64,000 nucleotides of DNA, from contig NZ_JAUSUH010000006.1 of assembly GCF_030813595.1 (NCBI RefSeq), positions 62,001 to 126,000 of the forward strand. The letters are read 5' to 3'. The notes under the pieces are model-generated. The model did not search any database. It worked only from the letters and a program-made list of their open reading frames with translations, and had not been told where the DNA came from. The DNA comes from Ancylobacter vacuolatus (GTDB taxonomy: Bacteria; Pseudomonadota; Alphaproteobacteria; Rhizobiales; Xanthobacteraceae). Shown piece after piece: positions 18,663-27,455 of this stretch (within the stretch, counting starts at the first letter, position 1; the number at the start of each line of letters is the position of its first letter). Made by a program: the position numbers and the translations under genes.

Positions 18663-20054
18663 ATGAGCACTACCCGCATCGAAACCGACACGTTCGGGCC
18701 CATCGAGGTGGAAAATGACAAATATTGGGGCGCACAGGCGCAGCGCTCGCTCGGCAATTTCAAGATCGGCTGGGAAAAGCAGCCGCTGCCGGTGGTCCGG
18801 GCGCTCGCCATCGTCAAGCGGGCGGCGGCAGAGACCAATCGCGACCTCGGCCATCTCGACGCGGCACTTGCCGACGCCATCATCGCGGCAGCGCAGGAGG
18901 TGATCGACGGCAAGCTCGACGCGCATTTCCCTCTGGCGGTCTGGCAGACCGGCTCAGGCACGCAGTCGAACATGAACGCCAATGAGGTGATCTCGAATCG
19001 CGCGATCGAGATGCTCGGCGGCACGCTCGGCTCCAAGAAGCCGGTGCACCCGAACGACCACGTCAATATGAGCCAGTCGTCCAACGACACCTATCCGACG
19101 GCAATGCATGTGGCCGCTGCCGAGGAAATTGCCCACCGTCTGCTTCCTGCCCTTGCCAAGCTGCGCGATGCGCTGGGCGAAAAGGCTGCGCAGTGGCAGC
19201 ACATCATCAAGATCGGCCGCACCCACACCCAGGACGCCACGCCGCTGACGCTCGGCCAGGAGTTCTCGGGCTACACCCATCAGGTCGCGACCGGCATCGA
19301 GCGCGTCGAGCAGACCCTGCCGCGGCTGATGGAACTGGCGCAGGGCGGCACGGCGGTCGGCACCGGGCTCAATGCGCCGATCGGCTTCGCCGAGAAGGTG
19401 GCCGAGCGGATCGCCGCCATCACCGGCCTTCCCTTCACCACCGCGCCGAACAAGTTCGAGGCGCTGGCCGCCCATGACGCGATGGTGTTTTCGCATGGCG
19501 CGATCAACACGGTCGCGGTGTCGCTGTTCAAGATCGCCAACGACATCCGCTTCCTCGGCTCGGGCCCGCGCTCGGGCCTCGGGGAGCTGGCGCTGCCGGA
19601 AAACGAGCCGGGGTCCTCGATCATGCCGGGCAAGGTGAACCCAACGCAGTGCGAGGCGCTCACCCAGGTCTGCGTGCAGGTGTTCGGCAACAATGCGGCC
19701 CTCGGCTTTGCCGGCAGCCAGGGCCATTTCGAGCTGAACGTCTACAATCCCGTCATGGCCTATAATTTCCTGCAGTCCGTGCGCCTGCTCTCGGACGCGG
19801 CGATCAGCTTCACCGACAATTGCGTCGTCGGCATCGTGCCGCGCGAAGACAACATCAAGGCGGCGCTGGAGCGCTCGCTGATGCTGGTGACGGCGCTGGC
19901 ACCAAAGATCGGCTACGACAATGCCGCCAAGATCGCCAAGACTGCGCACAAGAACGGCACCACGCTGCGCCAGGAAGCGGTCGGTGGCGGCTATGTTACC
20001 GACGAGGAGTTCGATGCTGTTGTGCGGCCGGAGAAGATGATATCTCCCCGTTAA
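18663..20054 (+). CDS. fumC: Fumarate hydratase class II FumC
   Basis: FumC interconverts fumarate and malate in the TCA cycle; class II enzymes are iron-independent and oxygen-stable. The 463-residue protein shows [76 protein letters not shown] and the superfamily signature [16 protein letters not shown]. Length and motifs are complete. ATG 18663 follows a moderate ribosome site (GAAAGG). Confidence 0.97.
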   Translation: MSTTRIETDTFGPIEVENDKYWGAQAQRSLGNFKIGWEKQPLPVVRALAIVKRAAAETNRDLGHLDAALADAIIAAAQEVIDGKLDAHFPLAVWQTGSGTQSNMNANEVISNRAIEMLGGTLGSKKPVHPNDHVNMSQSSNDTYPTAMHVAAAEEIAHRLLPALAKLRDALGEKAAQWQHIIKIGRTHTQDATPLTLGQEFSGYTHQVATGIERVEQTLPRLMELAQGGTAVGTGLNAPIGFAEKVAERIAAITGLPFTTAPNKFEALAAHDAMVFSHGAINTVAVSLFKIANDIRFLGSGPRSGLGELALPENEPGSSIMPGKVNPTQCEALTQVCVQVFGNNAALGFAGSQGHFELNVYNPVMAYNFLQSVRLLSDAAISFTDNCVVGIVPREDNIKAALERSLMLVTALAPKIGYDNAAKIAKTAHKNGTTLRQEAVGGGYVTDEEFDAVVRPEKMISPR

Positions 20055-20060
20055 TAACTA

Positions 20061-20133
20061 TTCATGAATCTGAACGCCTATTCATCTTCATTTCTGAAGG
20101 TAATTCAGGTTCATTACCGAAGTTTCATTTGAA
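20061..20133 (+). promoter_or_regulatory. AT-rich leader with nested inverted repeats upstream of LTXXQ gene
   Basis: This 73-base stretch is markedly AT-rich in a GC-rich genome. It contains the palindrome ATTCATGAAT (20060-20069), CTGAA/TTCAG arms (20094-20098 with 20104-20108), GGTAAT/ATTACC arms (20099-20104 with 20113-20118), and repeated TTCAT words (20061, 20081, 20110, 20124). It lies just before a Spy-like gene, a class often controlled by envelope-stress response regulators. An operator plus promoter is the likely role; the regulator is not identifiable. Confidence 0.5.
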
Positions 20134-20186
20134 TCTTTCGGCGCCATGACCCAGCATCGGCCTCACCTTCACAGGAGATGAGGCCG

Positions 20187-20807
20187 ATGAAAGGTACGAT
20201 CATTGCTGCAACGGCTGCTGCCCTTCTCGCCGGTGTGACCTTTGGCGTGGCGGCGCCGAAGCCGGGTGGCCCCGATCACCCGCGCCCGAGCGTCGAGCAG
20301 ATGGCCGAATTCGCCGGCGCCATGAGCGACGCGCGCATCGCCGCCCTGAAGGCGGGGCTGCGGCTGACCGCCGAGCAGGAGAAGCTGTGGCCGGCGGTGG
20401 AGACCGCGCTGCAGGAGGCTGCCAAGGAGCGGATGGAAAATCGCGCCGAGCGTCGCGCCGAACGCGCGGACAAGCCCAAGGGCGAGCGCCCCGACGTGAT
20501 CGCGCGGCTGCGCGCACAGGCCGATGGCATGGTCGAGCGCGGCCAGATGATGAAGAAGGTCGCCGACGCGGCCGCCCCGCTCTATGACAGCCTCGACGGT
20601 TCACAGCAGCGTCGCTTCGCCATCCTGTTCAAGCAGATCGAGCATCCGCGCATGGCGTCCGGCCGCGACGGCAAGGGCCACGGCCCGCATCGTGCCGGCC
20701 CCGGCGGACACGGTCACGACGGCCCGATGCACCACCGCATGCCGCCCGGCCCGATGGACGACGGCCCGGACGGGCCGGAGGCGGGTCCGGAGGCCGAGCC
20801 GCTCTGA
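20187..20807 (+). CDS. Spy/CpxP-like LTXXQ periplasmic protein with His-rich tail
   Basis: The start at ATG 20187 is favoured because AGGAG (20173-20177) lies 9 bases upstream; an ATG at 20178 would touch the ribosome site. The 206-residue protein has a signal peptide (GTIIAATAAALLAGVTFGVA), an LTXXQ motif (GLRLTAEQEKLWPAVETAL) and a charged helical region (ERMENRAERRAERADKPKGE). The tail of about 50 residues is rich in His, Gly and Pro (GHGPHRAGPGGHGHDGP). The family includes periplasmic chaperones or stress sensors. The His-rich tail suggests metal binding, which is inference. Confidence 0.8.
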   Translation: MKGTIIAATAAALLAGVTFGVAAPKPGGPDHPRPSVEQMAEFAGAMSDARIAALKAGLRLTAEQEKLWPAVETALQEAAKERMENRAERRAERADKPKGERPDVIARLRAQADGMVERGQMMKKVADAAAPLYDSLDGSQQRRFAILFKQIEHPRMASGRDGKGHGPHRAGPGGHGHDGPMHHRMPPGPMDDGPDGPEAGPEAEPL

Positions 20808-20849
20808 GCGGGGGCAGCCGCCGGCACTCCACGCTCCTCCATCGCATCA

Positions 20850-20877
20850 GCCGCCGGCGTCTCGTCGGCGGCTTTTT
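20850..20877 (+). terminator. Intrinsic terminator after LTXXQ gene
   Basis: GCCGCCG (20850-20856) pairs with CGGCGGC (20866-20872), extended inward by a G-T wobble and two further pairs, and is followed directly by TTTTT (20873-20877). It ends transcription of the LTXXQ gene before the convergent acetyltransferase gene. Confidence 0.85.
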
Positions 20878-20929
20878 CGTGCGTGCCTTTGCTGGGGATG
20901 CTCTTGAACACGGCGTCGGTGCAGGCTTG

Positions 20930-21409
20930 TCAGTTCGCGGCGAGCCTCTCGAGTGCCTCGCCGCTGACGCGCTGCATGGTCCAGGCGTCGAGCGGGACGG
21001 CGCCGACCGAGCGGTAGAAGCGGATCGCGGGGGCGTTCCAGTCCAGCACGTTCCACTCAAACCGCCCCAGCTCCTCGTCGATGCACCGCCGCGCCAGAAG
21101 CTGCATCAGCGCCTTGGCGATGCCACGCCCGCGAAATTCCGGGCGCACGAAGATGTCTTCCAGGAAGATGCCCTGCCGGCCGCGAAAGGTGGAGAAGGTG
21201 TAGTACCAGAGCGCGAAACCGGCCGGCGCGCCCTCCCACTCCGCGATGTCGCAGAACACACGCGGCTGCGGCCCGAAGAGCGCACGGACGAAATCCTCCT
21301 CGCTCGCCTCCACCTCATGCAGCAGCTTTTCGTAGTCGGCGAGTTCGCGCACGAAGGCGAGGATAAGCGCGGCGTCTTCCCGCTGGGCGGGGCGCAGGGT
21401 GAGGGCCAT
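20930..21409 (-). CDS. GNAT N-acetyltransferase (diamine acetyltransferase-like)
   Basis: The 159-residue protein is a complete GNAT fold: LRPAQREDAALILAFVRELA at the N-terminus, FALWYYTFSTFRGRQGIFLEDIFV, and the acetyl-CoA pyrophosphate loop RPEFRGRGIAKALMQLLA. It ends with WNVLDWNAPAIRFYRSVGAV. The LEDIFV plus YYTFSTF pattern is that of the spermidine/diamine acetyltransferase (SAT-like) subgroup, so a polyamine or small amine is a plausible substrate. It may share a transcript with thyA, whose stop is 55 bases upstream on the same strand. Confidence 0.85.
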   Translation of the reverse strand: MALTLRPAQREDAALILAFVRELADYEKLLHEVEASEEDFVRALFGPQPRVFCDIAEWEGAPAGFALWYYTFSTFRGRQGIFLEDIFVRPEFRGRGIAKALMQLLARRCIDEELGRFEWNVLDWNAPAIRFYRSVGAVPLDAWTMQRVSGEALERLAAN

Positions 21410-21463
21410 GGGGGGTCTCCGCTTCCGTCTTCACGTGTGCCACGCCGGCAAGGCCTGGCGGCG

Positions 21464-22258
21464 TCACACCGCCACCTTCGCCTTGATGGCCGGGTGCGGG
21501 TCATAGCCTTCGATGGCGATATCTTCGAAGCGGAAGGCGAAGAGGTCGTGCACGTCAGGGTTCAACTGCAGACGCGGCAGGGCGCGCGGCGCGCGCGAGA
21601 GCTGCTCGTGCACCTGGTCGAGGTGGTTGAGATAGATGTGGGCGTCGCCGAAGGTGTGAACGAAGTCGCCCGCTTCCAGCCCCGTCACCTGCGCCACCAT
21701 GTGGGTGAGGAGGGCGTAGGAGGCGATGTTGAACGGCACGCCGAGGAAGATGTCGGCCGAGCGCTGGTAGAGCTGGCAGGAGAGCCGCCCGTTCTGCACA
21801 TAGAACTGGAACAGGCAGTGGCAAGGCGGCAGTGCCATGACAGGCACGTCGGCCGGGTTCCAGGCCGAGACGATCAGCCGGCGCGAATCGGGGTTGCGGC
21901 GGATCTCGGCAACCAGCTGCGCGATCTGGTCGATCACCCCGCCCTGCCCATCCGGCCAGGAGCGCCACTGATGGCCGTAGACAGGGCCGAGGTCGCCATT
22001 GGCGTCCGCCCATTCGTCCCAGATCGAAACGCCGTTTTCCTTGAGATAGGCGATGTTGGTATCGCCCGCGAGGAACCACAGCAATTCGTGGATGATGGAG
22101 CGCAGGTGCAGCTTCTTCGTGGTGACCAGCGGAAAGCCCTCGCCAAGGTCGAAGCGCATCTGGTGGCCAAACACCGATAGTGTCCCGGTGCCGGTCCTGT
22201 CGTCCTTGCGCGTGCCCTCGCGCAGCACCCGTTCCAGAAGCTCGTGATAGTTCCGCAT
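21464..22258 (-). CDS. thyA: Thymidylate synthase ThyA
   Basis: ThyA methylates dUMP to dTMP using methylene-tetrahydrofolate, which becomes dihydrofolate for FolA to reduce. ATG 22258 gives 264 residues, the same length and N-terminus type ([12 protein letters not shown]) as E. coli ThyA. Catalytic Cys lies in [12 protein letters not shown], and the usual [49 protein letters not shown] and [12 protein letters not shown] are all present. An in-frame ATG at 22282 is possible. folA is about 3.1 kb away rather than adjacent. Confidence 0.96.
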   Translation of the reverse strand: MRNYHELLERVLREGTRKDDRTGTGTLSVFGHQMRFDLGEGFPLVTTKKLHLRSIIHELLWFLAGDTNIAYLKENGVSIWDEWADANGDLGPVYGHQWRSWPDGQGGVIDQIAQLVAEIRRNPDSRRLIVSAWNPADVPVMALPPCHCLFQFYVQNGRLSCQLYQRSADIFLGVPFNIASYALLTHMVAQVTGLEAGDFVHTFGDAHIYLNHLDQVHEQLSRAPRALPRLQLNPDVHDLFAFRFEDIAIEGYDPHPAIKAKVAV

Positions 22259-22441
22259 GCCTATGGTTCCCGAGGCGTTCATGCCCGCTACATATAGCAC
22301 GCGGCGCCGCCGGCACACCCGGCAGGCTGCCATTCGGCCCGGCGTCCCCAGCAAGCCCATGCCGCGCCCGGGGCGGTAACGGGGAACATTCCCGGCAGGC
22401 TCGACTTGTCCCGATGCGACCAAAGTCTGAGGGAGGACGCA

Positions 22442-22759
22442 GTGACCAAAAGCACCGACGCGCTCAACACCGATCTACACCGCCTGCGCATGCACCTGAA
22501 CCTTTTGGAGAAGGATGCGACGCACCCGCTCGACTTCACGGTGGAGCATTCTCACACGGCGCCGGCGCTGGTGCTGCGCGAGGGTCAGGCACTACGCAGT
22601 GCCCATTCCGACGTGCGGCTCGACTATGAGATGATGCGCCAGATCTTCATGGAGACGCTGCGGACAGAGATTGCCGCGCAGGAGGAAAAGCTGCTCGGCA
22701 CCAATGGTGGAAACCGGCCGATCGAGCATCTGCAATATGGCGACCAGACCGAGGCCTAG
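22442..22759 (+). CDS. Hypothetical protein, about 105 residues
   Basis: A GTG at 22442 preceded by GGGAGG (5-base spacing) is a clear start. The protein has no signal peptide or membrane helix. It is predicted mostly helical: [20 protein letters not shown], then an extended part ([20 protein letters not shown]) and a final helix ([20 protein letters not shown]). It stands between thyA (divergent) and the tmRNA gene. No family was recognised. Its GC content and codon use look native. Confidence 0.75.
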   Translation: MTKSTDALNTDLHRLRMHLNLLEKDATHPLDFTVEHSHTAPALVLREGQALRSAHSDVRLDYEMMRQIFMETLRTEIAAQEEKLLGTNGGNRPIEHLQYGDQTEA

Positions 22760-22834
22760 CCTTCAAGGGGAAAGGAAGGGGGAGTTGTGGATGCCCCCCT
22801 TCCAACCGCGGGGGCAAAGCCCTATATTCGTTTT

Positions 22835-23150
22835 GCCGGCGCAAGCCGGATATGGCGATAAACGGACATCGGAATAAACTCTTCGGACCCGGGGGCAGTA
22901 CCCGGCGCCTCCACCGGAACCCATCGAAGGGTGGGCTGCGGCGGGGGCGAAACAGGATCGACGAGAGCGTAAAGGGTCTTCTTTCGCCCGGCATGGTACC
23001 GCCGTCATCGGACCAAACATATAGTTGCCAACGACAACTATGCTCCGGTTGCTCAGGCCGCGTGAGCGGTTTGATCTACGGAAAATAAGTCCAAGCGGGT
23101 AGCACCGTGAGGCGGGGTTCGCAGGCACCTGGCAACAGAAGCCTGCACTT
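22835..23150 (+). ncRNA. ssrA: Two-piece (circularly permuted) tmRNA, ssrA
   Basis: tmRNA rescues stalled ribosomes and adds a degradation tag. The acceptor piece comes first: T-arm stem CCGGG/CCCGG (22889-22905) and the 3' acceptor strand CGCCTCC (22906-22912), then A and CC. The coding piece begins at GGGGGCG (22943-22949), which pairs fully with CGCCTCC, including a G-U at the third pair, the alanine identity element. CGAAACAGGATCGACG follows. A 27-base internal segment (22916-22942) would be removed. The tag frame 23027-23065 reads ANDNYAPVAQAA plus TGA. The 3' part has a stem (23121-23126 with 23141-23146). Outer limits are approximate. Confidence 0.93.
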
Positions 23151-23201
23151 CATTCTCACAACCTACTGGCCGTCGGGGCTGAAATCGGGTTCATTGCCGG
23201 C

Positions 23202-24047
23202 ATGAGCGTCGATCTGATCCGATATGACCTGCTGGTGCAGGATGCGTTGCGCGGCGTCGTTGGCCGTGTCCTTACCGATGTGGCCCGCGACGGCCTGCCC
23301 GGGGAACACCATCTCTATTTGGCCTTCGATACCTGCGCGCCCGGCGTGCGGATTTCGCCGCGCCTGAAGGAGCGTTACCCCGAAGAAATGACCATCGTGC
23401 TCCAGCACCAGTTCTGGGACCTGATCGTCACCGACCAGTTCTTCGAGGTCGGCCTTTCCTTCAACGGCATTCCCGAGCGCCTGCACGTTCCCTATGCGGC
23501 GCTGAAGGGCTTCTTCGACCCTTCCGTCAAATTCGGACTGCAATTCGAATCGGTGGAAGACGAGGACGATGCCGACGCAGAAGGCGATGGGGCGGATGAG
23601 CCCACCGCCATGCCGACGCCGATCGGTGAGGGCCGACCGACCTCCGTCCCCTCCACCCGCGCGCCCACGCGCCTGGCCGAAGTGCCGCCCAAGCCGGCGC
23701 CGGCAGAGGCTGTGGCTTCCCGTTCCATCGGGTTGAAGCCCGCCGCACCGAAGCCGGCGCCGGTCGCGGTGCCGGATGCCAAGGCGGCGCCAAAGCAGCC
23801 CAGTGCGGCGCGCGCGCCGGCCACGCCTTCCGTCGATGCCGCTAGCGCCGAGGACGCTCCGCGCCCCTCCGCAGGCGACAAGGCCTCAGGCAAGGCGCCC
23901 GACAAGACAGGCCCCGACAGCAAGGCTGCGGACGGCAAGGCGTCGGATGCCCCGAGCGCGGTGAAGCCGGTGGATGACGATGAGCCGACAGATGGCGGCT
24001 CCGGCGGCGCCCAGGTCGTGCGGCTCGATGCGTTCCGCAAGAAATAA
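23202..24047 (+). CDS. sspB: SspB-alpha, ClpXP adaptor for ssrA-tagged proteins
   Basis: SspB tethers ssrA-tagged substrates to ClpX. Residues 1-112 hold the tag-binding domain: IRYDLLVQDALRGVVGRVL, HHLYLAFDTCAPGVRISPRL, YPEEMTIVLQHQFWDLIV and FEVGLSFNGIPERLHVPYAA. Then comes a long acidic and Pro/Ala-rich linker (about 120-265), and the C-terminus ends GGAQVVRLDAFRKK, the ClpX-binding (XB) tail. The protein is 281 residues, longer than typical because of the linker. It starts only about 50 bases after the tmRNA gene, placing the tag and its adaptor together. Confidence 0.94.
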   Translation: MSVDLIRYDLLVQDALRGVVGRVLTDVARDGLPGEHHLYLAFDTCAPGVRISPRLKERYPEEMTIVLQHQFWDLIVTDQFFEVGLSFNGIPERLHVPYAALKGFFDPSVKFGLQFESVEDEDDADAEGDGADEPTAMPTPIGEGRPTSVPSTRAPTRLAEVPPKPAPAEAVASRSIGLKPAAPKPAPVAVPDAKAAPKQPSAARAPATPSVDAASAEDAPRPSAGDKASGKAPDKTGPDSKAADGKASDAPSAVKPVDDDEPTDGGSGGAQVVRLDAFRKK

Positions 24048-24111
24048 TCGCGTTGCCGGCACTGAGCCGTGTGTGCCGGACGTCGCCAGATAGCCCCCGC
24101 CAGAGCCGGAC

Positions 24112-25416
24112 GTGAACGTGGCCGCACAGCATGAGGTGATCGTCGTCGGCGCCGGTGCCGCAGGCCTTGCGGCAGGGGCGCGGCTGCAGCAGGCCGGGAT
24201 CGATGTGCGCGTGGTGGAAGCGGCGGCCCGGACCGGCGGGCGGGCCTTCACCGATACCGCGACCTTCGGCGTCGCCTGGGACCGTGGCTGCCACTGGCTG
24301 CACTCCGCCTCGGTGAACCCGCTGCGGGTGGCGGCGGACGAACTGGGCCTCGCCTATTTCGCGCGCGGCAACCGTAAGGCCCGCGCCACTCATCTCGGCG
24401 ATCGCTGGGCCGATGAGGTGGAGTGTGAGGCCAGTTGGAACGACATTCAGGCCAGTTACGCCGCCATCCACAAGGCCGGCGAGGACGGGCGCGACGTCGC
24501 CGCGAGCGAAGTGCTGGCCGAGGCCGGCCTGTCTCCGCCGTGGGCGCGGCTGGCGCGGCACTGGCTGACGCTGCTTTCCGCCGCCGAGCCGGAACGACTG
24601 TCGACCCTCGACTATGCCGCCTATTCCGACACGGGCGAGAACTACCCGGTCGAGAAGGGCTATGGCGCGCTGGTGCAGGCGCTCGCCGCCCGATCCGCGC
24701 CGAACCTCGACATCGTCACCGATTGCGCGGTTTCCACCATCGACTGGTCGGGGGAGGGCGTGGCGCTCGCCACCTCGCGCGGCACGCTGACCGCCCGGCT
24801 CGCCATTGTCGCCGTGCCGACCTCGGTGATCGCGCGCGGCGGCCTTGCCTTCGCCCCCTTGCTGCCGCCCGATCTCGCCGAGGCGTTCGAGGCACTGCCG
24901 CTGGGGGCGGCGGAGAAGGTCGCCTTCCTGTTCGATCGCGACGTGTTTGGCGTCGAGCCCACCAGCTATATCGATACGCTGGATCTCCAAAATCCGGACC
25001 GCAAGCCGGTGAATTTCACCCTCAACCCGTTCGGCCAGCCCATGGCGATCGCCCAGCTCGGCGGCGCCAATGCCTCGGCGCTGGTCAAGGCCGGGCCGGG
25101 GGCGATGCGCGATTTCGCCCTTGCCGCGCTGAAGGACGCCGTCGGGGCGGACATCGAAAAGCACGTCGCCGGCGTCGCTACGACAGGCTGGGTCGCCGAC
25201 CCGCTGATCGGCGGCGGCTATAGCTGCGCCCTGCCGGGCCTCGCGCATATGCGTGCGCGCCTGACGCAGACCCTCGACCATCCGCTTGGCGATCGTCTCC
25301 TGTTCGCCGGCGAGGCGTCCTCGCCGCATGCTTATTCCACCGCCCATGGCGCGCACCAGACCGGCCTCACCGCGGCGGAAACCGCGCTGACGCTGCTGCG
25401 CGGGAGGCCCGCATGA
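24112..25416 (+). CDS. FAD-dependent amine oxidase-like oxidoreductase
   Basis: This 434-residue flavoprotein has the dinucleotide-binding N-terminus VIVVGAGAAGLAAGARLQQ and the GG-doublet ARTGGRAFT. A C-terminal FAD contact is seen in LLFAGEASSPHAYSTAHGA. The middle region (GCHWLHSASVNPLRVAADEL, YPVEKGYGALVQALAA) is that of the flavin amine oxidase family (monoamine/polyamine oxidase, carotenoid desaturase relatives). The substrate cannot be read from the sequence. It starts at GTG 24112, and its stop overlaps the folA start by four bases. Confidence 0.85.
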   Translation: MNVAAQHEVIVVGAGAAGLAAGARLQQAGIDVRVVEAAARTGGRAFTDTATFGVAWDRGCHWLHSASVNPLRVAADELGLAYFARGNRKARATHLGDRWADEVECEASWNDIQASYAAIHKAGEDGRDVAASEVLAEAGLSPPWARLARHWLTLLSAAEPERLSTLDYAAYSDTGENYPVEKGYGALVQALAARSAPNLDIVTDCAVSTIDWSGEGVALATSRGTLTARLAIVAVPTSVIARGGLAFAPLLPPDLAEAFEALPLGAAEKVAFLFDRDVFGVEPTSYIDTLDLQNPDRKPVNFTLNPFGQPMAIAQLGGANASALVKAGPGAMRDFALAALKDAVGADIEKHVAGVATTGWVADPLIGGGYSCALPGLAHMRARLTQTLDHPLGDRLLFAGEASSPHAYSTAHGAHQTGLTAAETALTLLRGRPA

Positions 25417-25922
25417 CCGTGCTTACCCTTGTCGCTGCCCTGGCAGAGAACGGCGTGATCGGGCGCGGCGACGCGCTGCCCTGGCATATATCGGGTGATC
25501 TCAAGCGCTTTCGGGCGATCACCTGGGGCAAGCCGATCCTGATGGGGCGGCGGACCTTCGAATCGATCGGGCGGCCGCTGCCGGGGCGCACCAGCCTCGT
25601 CATCACCCGCGACACCGGCTTCCGCCCGCCCGAGGGGGTGCTGGTCGTCTCCTCGCTCGGCGCGGCGCTGGAGCGCGGGGCACAGGAGGCCGAGAGGCTT
25701 GGCGTCGACGAGATGGCGGTGGTGGGCGGTGCGCAGATCTATGCGCAAGCCTTTCCGCATGCCGCGCGGCTGCGCCTGACCGAAGTGCACGGGCAGCCGG
25801 AGGGTGATGTGCATTTCCCCGCCTTCGCCCGCGCGGAGTGGCGGGAGGTGGGCCGGGAAGGGCCGATCCAGGGCGAAAAGGACGAGTTCGCCTTCAGCTT
25901 CGTGGATTACGAGCGGGCGTGA
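25413..25922 (+). CDS. folA: Dihydrofolate reductase FolA
   Basis: FolA reduces dihydrofolate to tetrahydrofolate with NADPH. The 169-residue protein is complete: LTLVAALAENGVIGRGDALPWHI with the substrate-loop tryptophan, LKRFRAITWGKPILMGRRTF, ESIGRPLPGRTSLVITRD, and VVGGAQIYAQAFPHAARLRL. It is coupled to the preceding oxidoreductase by an ATGA overlap and ends just before the 38-bp repeats. Confidence 0.95.
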   Translation: MTVLTLVAALAENGVIGRGDALPWHISGDLKRFRAITWGKPILMGRRTFESIGRPLPGRTSLVITRDTGFRPPEGVLVVSSLGAALERGAQEAERLGVDEMAVVGGAQIYAQAFPHAARLRLTEVHGQPEGDVHFPAFARAEWREVGREGPIQGEKDEFAFSFVDYERA

Positions 25923-25944
25923 GCGGCGAGCGGGCGAGAGCTGC

Positions 25945-26049
25945 CGCTCTCAGATCGGCCGGCTCTCGACTTTGCGTACGGCCGGTCTCAGATCGGCCGG
26001 CCTTCGACCTTGCGTGCGGCCGCTCTCAGATCGGCCGGCCTTCGACCTT
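25945..26049. repeat. 38-bp tandem repeat (about 2.8 copies) overlapping TPR gene end
   Basis: Units start at 25945, 25983 and 26021; the last is partial. Each carries the core CAGATCGGCCGGC. The third copy includes the stop and last codons (KVEGRPI) of the TPR gene at 26026, so the array is a tandem duplication of that gene's 3' end into the gap between the convergent folA and TPR genes. Confidence 0.9.
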
Positions 26050-26664
26050 GATCGCTAGTTCCTGTTCCAGGTCCTCGATCTCGTCGAGATGGGGATAGAG
26101 GGCGAGGGCATGGCGCGCCGCTTCGAGCGAGCGCTTCTCGTCGCCAATCTCCTTGCAGATAATGGCGATGCCCGCCCAGGCGCCATAGTGGCGTGGCTCG
26201 CGGGCGACGACCTGACGCAGGTCGATCAGCGCATTGGAGAAATCCTGCCGCAGGAAGAAGACGGTGGCGCGCTTGTTCCACGCCTCGAGATAATCGGGCT
26301 CGATCGCCAGCAGGCCGTCCAGCAGTTCCACCGCCAGATCGAACTTCTTCGCCTGTGTCGCCTGCGAGGCGCGCGCCATCAACAGGTCCGCCGTGTCGCT
26401 GCCCGAGGGGGTAAGGGCGACATCGATGCGGGCGGCGATGGCCTTGGCCGATTCCTTGTCGGGTGCCGCCTTGAGTGCGGCAAACAGCGCATCGAGGCGC
26501 TTGGCGCGGTCAGGTTCCGCCGGCTTTGCCACTGCGGAGGGCGTTGTCGCCTCGGCAGGTGCAGCAGCGTCCGGCCGCTCCGCAGCACTGGGCGGGGAGG
26601 TGGTCTGGGCCATGGCGCCGAGCGGAGCGGCGGCGAGGATCAGGGCAGCAAAAAGGGCGCGCAT
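26026..26664 (-). CDS. Exported TPR-repeat protein
   Basis: The 212-residue protein has a signal peptide (MRALFAALILAAAPLGAMAQ), an Ala/Pro-rich linker (20-50), then helices with TPR character: DLLMARASQATQAKKFDLAV, LLAIEPDYLEAWNKRATVFF, DFSNALIDLRQVVAREPRHY, GAWAGIAIICKEIGDEKRSL and AARHALALYPHLDE. TPR proteins mediate protein-protein contacts; a periplasmic scaffolding role is inferred. It is convergent with folA, and its stop codon lies in a 38-bp repeat. Confidence 0.85.
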   Translation of the reverse strand: MRALFAALILAAAPLGAMAQTTSPPSAAERPDAAAPAEATTPSAVAKPAEPDRAKRLDALFAALKAAPDKESAKAIAARIDVALTPSGSDTADLLMARASQATQAKKFDLAVELLDGLLAIEPDYLEAWNKRATVFFLRQDFSNALIDLRQVVAREPRHYGAWAGIAIICKEIGDEKRSLEAARHALALYPHLDEIEDLEQELAIKVEGRPI

Positions 26665-26766
26665 GACCCCATGTTAGGAGTCACGGCGCCCTTGAGCAAT
26701 ATTGCCGGCAAGCCGGCCGCGAAATCGTGAACGCGGTTGACTGCCGGAAGGCTCAGCAGCCTGCGA

Positions 26767-26892
26767 TCAGCCCTGGCGGGCCTTGAAGCGCTTCTGGGTC
26801 TTGTTGATGATGTAGACGCGGCCCTTGCGGCGCACCAGACGGTTGTCGCGGTGACGGCCGAGCAGCGACTTGAGCGAGTTGCGGATCTTCAT
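26767..26892 (-). CDS. rpmJ: 50S ribosomal protein L36 (cysteine-free form)
   Basis: The 41-residue protein starting [20 protein letters not shown] is ribosomal protein L36. It lacks the zinc-binding cysteines and is therefore the C-minus form, the usual form in alphaproteobacteria. [20 protein letters not shown] matches the conserved C-terminus. It stands alone, away from the alpha operon, as is common for this variant. The frame is open further upstream, but the family start is ATG 26892. Confidence 0.95.
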   Translation of the reverse strand: MKIRNSLKSLLGRHRDNRLVRRKGRVYIINKTQKRFKARQG

Positions 26893-27039
26893 GACACTAA
26901 CCTTCGGATCGACGGCGCCTGCGTATGAGACGGCGCCCCATGGCCGCGTCTCGATCCGCCAGCAGAAATTGAGGCCCGGCTGATAGCGGAGGGGAGGGGG
27001 CCTTGTCAATCCGCGCGCCCACTTCCCGCGCGGCCTTCC

Positions 27040-27438
27040 TCAGTTTCGGCCAACACGACCAAGGTGTGTGTAGGCAAAACCCGCAGCATATTTCAGGCCA
27101 TAGCCCAGTAGCCGGTCGAGCCCGATATGTGCCGTCCAGATAAGGGCGATCGCGCCGGCAAGCGGCGCACTGAACCCATAGGCGAGGCCGCCGAGCAGGG
27201 CCGGGGCGACGTAAGTGTGTGCCGCGTTATAGAAAAAGGCGCCGGGGCGCGGCCCCGCGAGATAGCCGAGCATGGACAGGTCCGGCGCCAGAATCAGCGC
27301 GGCGAACAGCCACCAGCTGGCGCCGAGCGTCGCATAGGCGACTAGCGCGACGGCGAAGACGGCCAGCCCCTCAGCCCGCAGGAGCAGGGCAGGCGCTCCC
27401 ATAGCCGCCCCCCAGGACGCCTTGATGCTGTCCGCCAT
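27040..27438 (-). CDS. DUF4260 membrane protein
   Basis: The 132-residue protein has about four hydrophobic segments (LAVFAVALVAYATLG, WWLFAALILAPDLSMLGYL, YVAPALLGGLAYGFSAPLA, GAIALIWTAHIGLDRLLGYG). The GPRPGAFFYNAAHTY and AHIGLDRLLGYGLKY signatures are those of DUF4260. The many His and Asp residues near membrane ends could bind a cofactor, but the function is unknown. It lies 17 bases downstream of rnhA on the same strand. Confidence 0.85.
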   Translation of the reverse strand: MADSIKASWGAAMGAPALLLRAEGLAVFAVALVAYATLGASWWLFAALILAPDLSMLGYLAGPRPGAFFYNAAHTYVAPALLGGLAYGFSAPLAGAIALIWTAHIGLDRLLGYGLKYAAGFAYTHLGRVGRN

Positions 27439-27455
27439 GGTTCCCCACCCCTGTT

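Noticed and set aside
22763..23128. Open frames inside the tmRNA region on both strands
   Set aside because: The tmRNA structure explains the sequence; these frames have no ribosome sites or family similarity.
25945..26049. Possible CRISPR array
   Set aside because: The 38-bp units are directly tandem with no spacers and contain coding sequence; no cas genes are in the window.
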